Part shown: positions 27,999 to 32,564 of the stretch, one piece after another
Layout: each line of letters starts with the position of its first letter
Position numbering within the stretch: the first letter of the stretch is position 1
NCBI GenBank assembly: GCA_015484845.1
Contig: WFUT01000105.1
Span: 1 to 32,564, forward strand
Reading direction: 5' to 3'
From: Desulfobulbaceae bacterium
GTDB taxonomy: Bacteria > Desulfobacterota > Desulfobulbia > Desulfobulbales > Desulfobulbaceae
DNA: 32,564 nucleotides
The notes under the pieces: model-generated
The model's input: the letters and a program-made list of their open reading frames with translations, nothing else
Database searches by the model: none
What the model was told of the DNA's origin: nothing
Made by a program: the position numbers and the translations under genes

Positions 27999-29071
27999 GC
28001 CTCTCCACCGACGATCTCGCCGTACATCTTTTCGTAATACTGCCGGTAGGAACCGTCCATCACCGACTCCATCCAGTCCCGGTTGGCCAGGTACCAGTCC
28101 ACGGTGGCGTCCATGCCCTGCTCAAAGCTGTAGCGCGGCGTCCAGCCCAGTTCCCGGTCGATCTTGGCGGCGTCGATGGCATAGCGGCGGTCATGGCCCG
28201 GCCGGTCGGCGACAAAGGTGATCAGGGTCCGCCGCGGCTCGCCGGAGGGCAACCGGCCCACCTTGGCATCCACCATGTCGCAGAGCAGCTCCACCACCTC
28301 CAGGTTCTTTTTCTCGTTATGGCCGCCGATGTTGTAGGACTCGCCGCACCGCCCCTTCTCCACCACCCGGACAATGGCCTCGCAGTGGTCGCGCACGTAG
28401 AGCCAGTCGCGGACATTGCCGCCGTCGCCGTACACGGGCAGCGGCCTGCCCTGCAGGCAGTTGTTGAGTACCAGCGGAATCAGTTTTTCGGGAAACTGGT
28501 AGGGACCGTAGTTATTGGAGCAGTTGGTGATCAGGACCGGCAGGCCATAGGTATGAAAATAGGCGCGCGCCAGGTGGTCCGAGGCGGCCTTGGAAGCGGA
28601 ATAGGGGGAACGGGGATCGTAGGGGGTCTGCTCGGTGAAAAAACCGGTCGTCCCCAGCGAGCCATAGACCTCGTCCGTGGAGACATGAAGGAAACGGCAC
28701 TGCTCACTGTTACCTGCCCAGTATTGCCTCGCTGCCTCGAGCAGGGTGAAGGTGCCGGTGATATTGGTACGGATGAACTCGCCGGGACCGGTGATGGAAC
28801 GGTCGACGTGGGACTCGGCGGCAAAGTGGACCACGGTATCGATGCCGTGCCCGGCAAAGAGGTCTTCCACCAGTTGCCGGTCACAGATGTCTCCGCGGAC
28901 AAAGCAATAGGCCGGATGATCGGCCACGTCGCGCAGGCTTTCCAGGTTGCCGGCATAGGTCAGCCGGTCCAGGTTGATCACCTGCCAGTCAGGCCTGGCA
29001 GCCAGGACCAGGTGAATGAAATTTGAACCGATAAAGCCGCAGCCCCCGGTCACAAGGACCGTTCTCTTCAT
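27995..29071 (-). CDS. rfbB: dTDP-glucose 4,6-dehydratase
   Basis: A 358-residue short-chain dehydrogenase/reductase of extended type, dehydrating dTDP-glucose to dTDP-4-dehydro-6-deoxyglucose with bound NAD. The Rossmann motif [11 protein letters not shown] is at the N-terminus, with [10 protein letters not shown] and the catalytic [10 protein letters not shown] further on. The family end motif [19 protein letters not shown] is intact. First gene of rfbBC; the products feed O-antigen or other surface polysaccharide synthesis. The 29072-29238 leader carries two hairpins. Confidence 0.96.
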   Translation of the reverse strand: MKRTVLVTGGCGFIGSNFIHLVLAARPDWQVINLDRLTYAGNLESLRDVADHPAYCFVRGDICDRQLVEDLFAGHGIDTVVHFAAESHVDRSITGPGEFIRTNITGTFTLLEAARQYWAGNSEQCRFLHVSTDEVYGSLGTTGFFTEQTPYDPRSPYSASKAASDHLARAYFHTYGLPVLITNCSNNYGPYQFPEKLIPLVLNNCLQGRPLPVYGDGGNVRDWLYVRDHCEAIVRVVEKGRCGESYNIGGHNEKKNLEVVELLCDMVDAKVGRLPSGEPRRTLITFVADRPGHDRRYAIDAAKIDRELGWTPRYSFEQGMDATVDWYLANRDWMESVMDGSYRQYYEKMYGEIVGGEA

Positions 29072-29100
29072 GGCGCTCTCCTGTTGATGTCACGAGGCGG

Positions 29101-29165
29101 ACAGGGTTCCAGGCCGGGAACCCTGTCCTTCCCGGTCCCGTCTTGTCTTCAGCCGGGACAGGGAA
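29101..29165 (-). promoter_or_regulatory. two tandem hairpins in the rfbB leader
   Basis: ACAGGGTTCC-N6-GGAACCCTGT (29101-29126) is a perfect 10-bp stem. TTCCCGGTCCCG and CGGGACAGGGAA (29129-29140, 29154-29165) form a 12-bp stem with one mismatch. Neither has a U-tract. They lie between the upstream terminator and rfbB and could affect its mRNA or be old terminators. Confidence 0.45.
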
Positions 29166-29238
29166 GGTAGATGGAAGACCCTCTCCTGAACCTGCCGGTT
29201 GCAGGAGTTACGGGACCGTGCCCGTGCAGGACTGAGAT

Positions 29239-29290
29239 AAAAAAAAGCGGGGTGCTGCCAGTGCAAGGAGGACAAGACCGGCACCACCCC
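29239..29290 (-). terminator. rho-independent terminator after the stress-protein gene
   Basis: On minus, GGGGTG-G-TGCC pairs with GGCA-G-CACCCC around a 20-base loop, followed by GC and eight T. It lies 39 bases past the universal stress protein stop codon. Confidence 0.75.
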
Positions 29291-29328
29291 TTCCCCCCTG
29301 GATTCCAGGGCCCGTGGAGATGATCCGG

Positions 29329-29832
29329 TCAACCGGTATACCGGATGGTCAGAACAGGCTTGGGGCATTTCTGGACCACTCCACGGGCAACGGAACCAAG
29401 CAGGACATCATCGATGATCCCGCGGCCGCGCCGGCCCATGACCACCAGGTCGTAATCACCTTCCGTGGCCTCGGCCAGGATCTCCTTCACGGGATGACCG
29501 ACCCTGACAATGACATTGTTCAGGTCCAGGCGGCAGGCCTCGCTGTCATCGCCATGGACCTCGCTGCAGGCCGACTTGATCTTGTCGACAATGGTCCGGC
29601 GCAGCTCTTCTCCCTTTTCCTTGTTGTATTCCTTCAGGCTCTTGGAAACAAAATCCGTGGCCGCGGCATAGCCCATGGCCAGGGACATCTCTTCCACCAT
29701 GTCCGGCATGACATGCAGGGTGGTGATCGAGGCATCGTAATGATTGGCCAGGCTCATGGCCCAGCCCATGGCGACCTTCGCATTGTCCGAGAGGTCGGTC
29801 GCGTACAGGATCTTCTTGACTTCCGGTAACAT
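29329..29832 (-). CDS. universal stress protein, UspA family
   Basis: A 167-residue cytoplasmic UspA-fold protein. The strand-one motif ILYATDLSDNAKVAMGWA and the ATP-binding signature G-x2-G-x9-G-S in GRRGRGIIDDVLLGSVARGV are both present, so it should be of the nucleotide-binding type. It carries a helical insert (~60-100) rich in charged residues, as in many delta-proteobacterial Usp proteins. The track start is a GTG at 29853; the ATG at 29832 has a GGGGGG ribosome site and is preferred. The palindromic repeat begins about 20 bp upstream, so its promoter lies in or beyond the repeat. Confidence 0.92.
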   Translation of the reverse strand: MLPEVKKILYATDLSDNAKVAMGWAMSLANHYDASITTLHVMPDMVEEMSLAMGYAAATDFVSKSLKEYNKEKGEELRRTIVDKIKSACSEVHGDDSEACRLDLNNVIVRVGHPVKEILAEATEGDYDLVVMGRRGRGIIDDVLLGSVARGVVQKCPKPVLTIRYTG

Positions 29833-29851
29833 GTATTTCCCCCCTTTTTTC

Positions 29852-29985
29852 ACCTAAATCCTGCCCTTCGGGATTGGCAATTTTACCGAATCTGCTTCGT
29901 TATCAATGGCTTGAAGTATTCGTATACGTCTGCGCCCTTGATGCCTCGCATCTCCGGCAAAATTGCCAATTGCAGGATTTAGGTT
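29852..29985. repeat. full palindromic dispersed element (copy C)
   Basis: A ~134-bp imperfect palindrome centred on CGTATACG (29921-29928). The left arm starts ACCTAAATCCTGC and contains ATTGGCAATTTTACCG; the right arm contains CGGCAAAATTGCCAAT and ends GCAGGATTTAGGT. The left arm carries an extra 8-base CCTTCGGG. The right arm is repeated at 5155-5211 and, inverted, at 6571-6630. No reading frame with family resemblance is inside, so it looks like a MITE/REP-type element. Confidence 0.85.
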
Positions 29986-30061
29986 TCAGTTAACTGTCCG
30001 GGCGATGTGCAGATGCCCCCTGCATGGTCGGACCGTGGCCGCTCTCCCTGCGCTCCAAATG

Positions 30062-30101
30062 GCGAAGATCCCCCGATGGCGCAAAGCCACGGGGGATCTT
30101 C
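30062..30101. repeat. long perfect hairpin
   Basis: GAAGATCCCCCG and CGGGGGATCTTC form a 12-bp perfect stem, continued after a bulged A by TGGC-GCAAA-GCCA, 16 bp in all. No U-tract follows on either strand. It lies between the palindromic element and the tandem repeat. Confidence 0.7.
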
Positions 30102-30119
30102 CTGCACAATTTCAGAGAT

Positions 30120-30302
30120 ATTCACCCGAAAGAGACTGCCCCTGGTGCAAGGGCAACCCTGTTTTCCGGGGTCGCCAAGGCTGTGGCCTGGATATACGGT
30201 CCAGCCATGCTGATTCACCCGAAAGAGGCTGCCTCTGGTGCAAGGGCAGCCCCGTTTTCCGGGATCGCCGAGGCTGTGGCCTGGATCGGTCCAGCCTTGC
30301 TG
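30120..30302. repeat. two-unit 93-bp tandem repeat
   Basis: Unit 1 (30120-30212) and unit 2 (30213-30302) both start ATTCACCCGAAAGAG and share GCCT/GCCC-CTGGTGCAAGGGCA and GGCTGTGGCCTGGAT. Unit 2 lacks three bases. The surrounding region 29986-30348 has no gene I can support; the open frames across the repeat lack start signals and family resemblance. Confidence 0.8.
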
Positions 30303-30348
30303 GTTTGCCTGGATACCTGCCGGCGGGCAGAGGTCCAGTGCGGGACAT

Positions 30349-30534
30349 CTATACCTCGGAGACCGTGATGGCTCCCTCCGGGCAGACCTCGACGCAGGTC
30401 TCGCAACCGAGACACTCGTCCATGTTGACGGGATCGGACTTGCCGTCAACCAGCTCGAGCACCTGGGCGGGGCAGCTGTTCACACACTCTTCACAACCAG
30501 TACATTTGTCCTTGTCCACTTCTACCTGAAACAT
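30349..30534 (-). CDS. 2[4Fe-4S] ferredoxin
   Basis: A 61-residue bacterial-type ferredoxin with two CxxCxxCxxxCP cluster motifs, CTGCEECVNSCPAQ and CLGCETCVEVCPEG. It is a small soluble low-potential electron carrier. The ATG at 30534 has AAGAGGAG upstream, and a likely sigma-70 promoter lies at 30645-30675. It lies 160 bp downstream of the MinD/ferredoxin ATPase pair on the same strand but appears to have its own promoter. Confidence 0.95.
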   Translation of the reverse strand: MFQVEVDKDKCTGCEECVNSCPAQVLELVDGKSDPVNMDECLGCETCVEVCPEGAITVSEV

Positions 30535-30644
30535 GTCTTTCTCCTCTTGCTGAAAATTTCGCTGTCCGGAACCGGTTCAACGGATCCAATAATTGACCAG
30601 TGACTGTACCATGAAAACCAGGCCCAGCCAACCTGATATCTGCG

Positions 30645-30675
30645 CATATAGTAACCACGAAAAAATAGCTGTCAA
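30645..30675 (-). promoter_or_regulatory. sigma-70-type promoter before the ferredoxin gene
   Basis: On minus a perfect -35 TTGACA is followed, after 19 bases, by TATATG (alternatively TACTAT after 16). The sequence around it is A/T-rich, unlike the rest of the window. Start of transcription would be ~100 bases before the ferredoxin ATG. Confidence 0.55.
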
Positions 30676-30694
30676 GTCATCGTGTTCAGTACCA

Positions 30695-31606
30695 TTATGC
30701 GCGGTGCATCCGCAGGGTCCGGCCGGTGTTGCCGACCAGGGTCCCGATCCTGCCGGCCAGGTGCCTGATGGCCCGGGAAGAGGGGGCGTCGGGCCGGGTG
30801 GTGACGGCCAGCTCTCCCCGGGCCAGGGCGCGTGGCAGCTCGGGATCGTAGGGTATCTCGGCAAGCAGCTCCAGCTGCCTTTCCTCGAGGAAGCGGAGGA
30901 CCTGGCCGCGGCCGTCGGCGGAGATATCAGCCCGGTTGAGCACCACGCCCAGGGGCAGGTGAAAGCCCTGCACCACCTCGACCACCCGGCCAAGATCGCT
31001 GAGGGCCGACGGCGTGGGCTCGGTGACCAGGATGACCTGGTCCACACCCTTCAGGGTGGCGATGACCGGGCAGCCGATGCCCGGCGGACCATCGGTGAGG
31101 ATGAGATCCGCCCCGATCTCCCCTGCCTGTTCCCGTGCCCTGCGCTTGACCACGTCGACCAGGCGGCCGGAACTCGACTCGCCGATGCCCAGGCTGCCCG
31201 AGACCACCCGATGGACACCGACCTGCATAATGTCAATTCGGCCGTTGACCACCTGCCGGATCGTGATGGCATCCTCGGGACAGGCAATGGCGCAGGCCCC
31301 GCAGCCCTCGCAGGAATACCTGGCAATGACAGGCCCGGACTCGCCGACAATGGCGCCAAAACGGCAGACATCCCTGCACAGGCCACAGCCGACGCACCGG
31401 TCCCGGTCGATAAAGGCCTTTTCAGAGGCCGAGACCGGGCTGCTGTCGACCAGGCCGGCGCCGAGAACCAGGTGCAGGTTGGGGGCGTCAACGTCGGTAT
31501 CGGCCAGGACCATGGTTTGGTCCTGGCCAAGCAGTGTCCCCAGGGCGGCGGTGAGCGACGACTTGCCAACGCCGCCCTTGCCGCTCAGAATAACGATTTC
31601 CTTCAT
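30695..31606 (-). CDS. MinD/Mrp-type ATPase with ferredoxin insert (second of pair)
   Basis: A 303-residue deviant-Walker P-loop ATPase (SGKGGVGKSS, ~9-18) with a 2[4Fe-4S] ferredoxin domain inserted at ~68-115 (CVGCGLCRDVCRFGA and CEGCGACAIACPEDA), then the switch motif LILTDGPPGIGCP. Proteins of this class are usually found as tandem pairs in anaerobes, often beside NifX/NifB-like proteins, and are thought to handle Fe-S or Fe-Mo type clusters; their substrate is not established. Its start overlaps the upstream paralogue's stop by four bases (ATGA). Confidence 0.92.
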   Translation of the reverse strand: MKEIVILSGKGGVGKSSLTAALGTLLGQDQTMVLADTDVDAPNLHLVLGAGLVDSSPVSASEKAFIDRDRCVGCGLCRDVCRFGAIVGESGPVIARYSCEGCGACAIACPEDAITIRQVVNGRIDIMQVGVHRVVSGSLGIGESSSGRLVDVVKRRAREQAGEIGADLILTDGPPGIGCPVIATLKGVDQVILVTEPTPSALSDLGRVVEVVQGFHLPLGVVLNRADISADGRGQVLRFLEERQLELLAEIPYDPELPRALARGELAVTTRPDAPSSRAIRHLAGRIGTLVGNTGRTLRMHRA

Positions 31607-32532
31607 GAGATATACTCCCCGCGTATGCTGCGGGCAATGGCGGTAAAGGTCATTGCGGCAGGGGACTGCGGGTGCATGGTCACCACCGGCACCCCCTGGA
31701 CATAGCTGTCAAGAAGCTGCGGGTCAAGCTGCAGGCCCGTGCCGATCTCCATCCCGTGCCGGGTCGCCACGTCGGCGATCTCGTCCACCCTGCCCGGCAG
31801 ATCAGACCGGTTGACGAACACCGTGCCCCTGAGCCTGAACATCTCCAGCAAGGACAGGATCAGGTCCAGGTCGTGACTGCCCAGGGGCGTGGGCTCGGTG
31901 ACCGCGATGGCCAGCGCCACACCCTTCAGGGCCTCGATGACATTGCAGTGGATGCCCGGCGCGGTATCTATGACGATGATATCGAACCATTCCGCCTCGG
32001 CCGCCACCCGCTCCTTGAGCCTGCGGACCACCAGGGTTCCCTCCTCCAGGCCGGGATCCAGCCTGCCGGTGTAGAGGGTCAGCCCCCTGGCCTCGCTCTT
32101 CCAGGTGGAGCCGATCCGGCGATGGGCCCTGTCGATGGCACCGGCGGGACAGACCAGGAAACAGGCCTCGCAGCCGTTGCACTCGCCCATGAGCACGATC
32201 TTTCCCGCCTCGGGCCGGAAGAGGCTGTGCATCCGGCAGGCGGCCAGGCACTGGCCGCAGTCGGTGCATTTATCCGCGAGGAAAACCGGCCTGGTCACGG
32301 TGACCGGCTCCTCTCCTGCCAGGGAATACCCAAGGAGGATGGCGGCGTTGGGGGTATCGACATCACAGTCGACAAGGGCGACACGCAGCCCCAGGCCGGC
32401 CAGGGCCGTGGCCAGGTTGACCGCCACCGTGGTCTTGCCGACACCGCCCTTGCCGCCGGTGACCCCGATCATGGGCGTGGCAAAGGAGTTGTGGTGGAAA
32501 TCCTCGATGATCTCCGGTTCCAGTTCCGCCAT
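31603..32532 (-). CDS. MinD/Mrp-type ATPase with ferredoxin insert (first of pair)
   Basis: A ~309-residue paralogue of the next gene: P-loop GGKGGVGKTT, ferredoxin insert with CTDCGQCLAACRM and CNGCEACFLVCPAGA, and IIVIDTAPGIHCN. In the first cluster motif the usual final Pro is replaced (CRM). It has an N-terminal extension before the P-loop (AELEPEIIEDFHHNSFATP) that the partner lacks. The track start is GTG 32553; I chose the ATG at 32532, which has a GGGGGCGG-type site, but the upstream context is cut by the window. The two proteins probably form a heterodimer; that is inference from pairing and coupling. Confidence 0.9.
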   Translation of the reverse strand: MAELEPEIIEDFHHNSFATPMIGVTGGKGGVGKTTVAVNLATALAGLGLRVALVDCDVDTPNAAILLGYSLAGEEPVTVTRPVFLADKCTDCGQCLAACRMHSLFRPEAGKIVLMGECNGCEACFLVCPAGAIDRAHRRIGSTWKSEARGLTLYTGRLDPGLEEGTLVVRRLKERVAAEAEWFDIIVIDTAPGIHCNVIEALKGVALAIAVTEPTPLGSHDLDLILSLLEMFRLRGTVFVNRSDLPGRVDEIADVATRHGMEIGTGLQLDPQLLDSYVQGVPVVTMHPQSPAAMTFTAIARSIRGEYIS

Positions 32533-32564
32533 CACCGCCGCCCCCGCCCGCACTGTCCCTGTCC

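Noticed and set aside
30070-30096. GGCGCAAAGCCACGGG resembles part of a c-di-GMP-I (GEMM) riboswitch.
   Set aside because: The required upstream GGCAAACC stem with GNRA loop and the second half are absent, and the segment is fully used by a simple perfect hairpin.
29963-30529. Plus-strand ORF with repeated CPWCKG/CLWCKG motifs, like a small zinc-binding repeat protein.
   Set aside because: No ribosome site, it runs through the palindromic repeat and antisense into the ferredoxin gene, and the repetition is explained by the DNA tandem repeat.

Overview
The window is about 32.6 kb of GC-rich Gram-negative DNA. It probably comes from a member of the Desulfobacterota (Desulfobulbales-like). That placement rests on a multihaem c-type cytochrome, tandem MinD-type ATPases with ferredoxin inserts, several sensor kinases with few response regulators, and a sigma-54 activator. 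No rRNA, tRNA or CRISPR array was seen. The gene content is dominated by copper/silver-type metal efflux and envelope stress.

Left part, minus strand (1-12690). A cus-type tripartite efflux operon (outer-membrane channel, CusB-like adaptor, CusA-like RND pump) runs 12690 to 6742 and ends in a clear terminator. After a repeat-containing gap come two tiny membrane proteins, a MerR-family regulator with a palindromic operator upstream, a CopA-type P1B ATPase carrying YHS and two heavy-metal-binding modules, two sensor kinases with no adjacent regulator, and the start of another membrane protein cut by the window edge.

Middle part, plus strand (13220-18962). A good sigma-54 promoter precedes four small envelope genes: a SHOCT membrane protein, a 49-residue lipoprotein missing from the ORF track, a membrane-anchored double zinc ribbon, and a Met-rich ZraP/Spy-like periplasmic protein. 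A TPR lipoprotein follows. Then comes an ECF sigma factor, a membrane TPR protein in the anti-sigma position that is paralogous to the lipoprotein, and an exported Gly/His/Met-rich protein, closed by a strong bidirectional terminator.

Right-middle, minus strand (18976-24241). A second sigma-54 promoter drives a third tiny membrane protein, a ZraS-like PAS kinase with Met/His-rich periplasmic loops, and an NtrC-class regulator. A seven-haem cytochrome with an inserted discoidin-like domain lies downstream. The simplest model is that the kinase/regulator pair senses periplasmic metal, drives its own operon through sigma-54, and drives the SHOCT-ZraP operon. This matches the known ZraPSR logic but adds undescribed small membrane proteins and possibly a cytochrome.

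Right part (24358-32564). Housekeeping and accessory genes: era, an RNB-family ribonuclease, rfbC and rfbB, a universal stress protein, a 2[4Fe-4S] ferredoxin and two MinD/ferredoxin ATPases. A dispersed repeat occurs as one full ~130-bp palindrome beside the stress-protein gene and as two half copies flanking the merR/small-protein block. A separate two-unit 93-bp tandem repeat and a long hairpin lie next to the ferredoxin gene.
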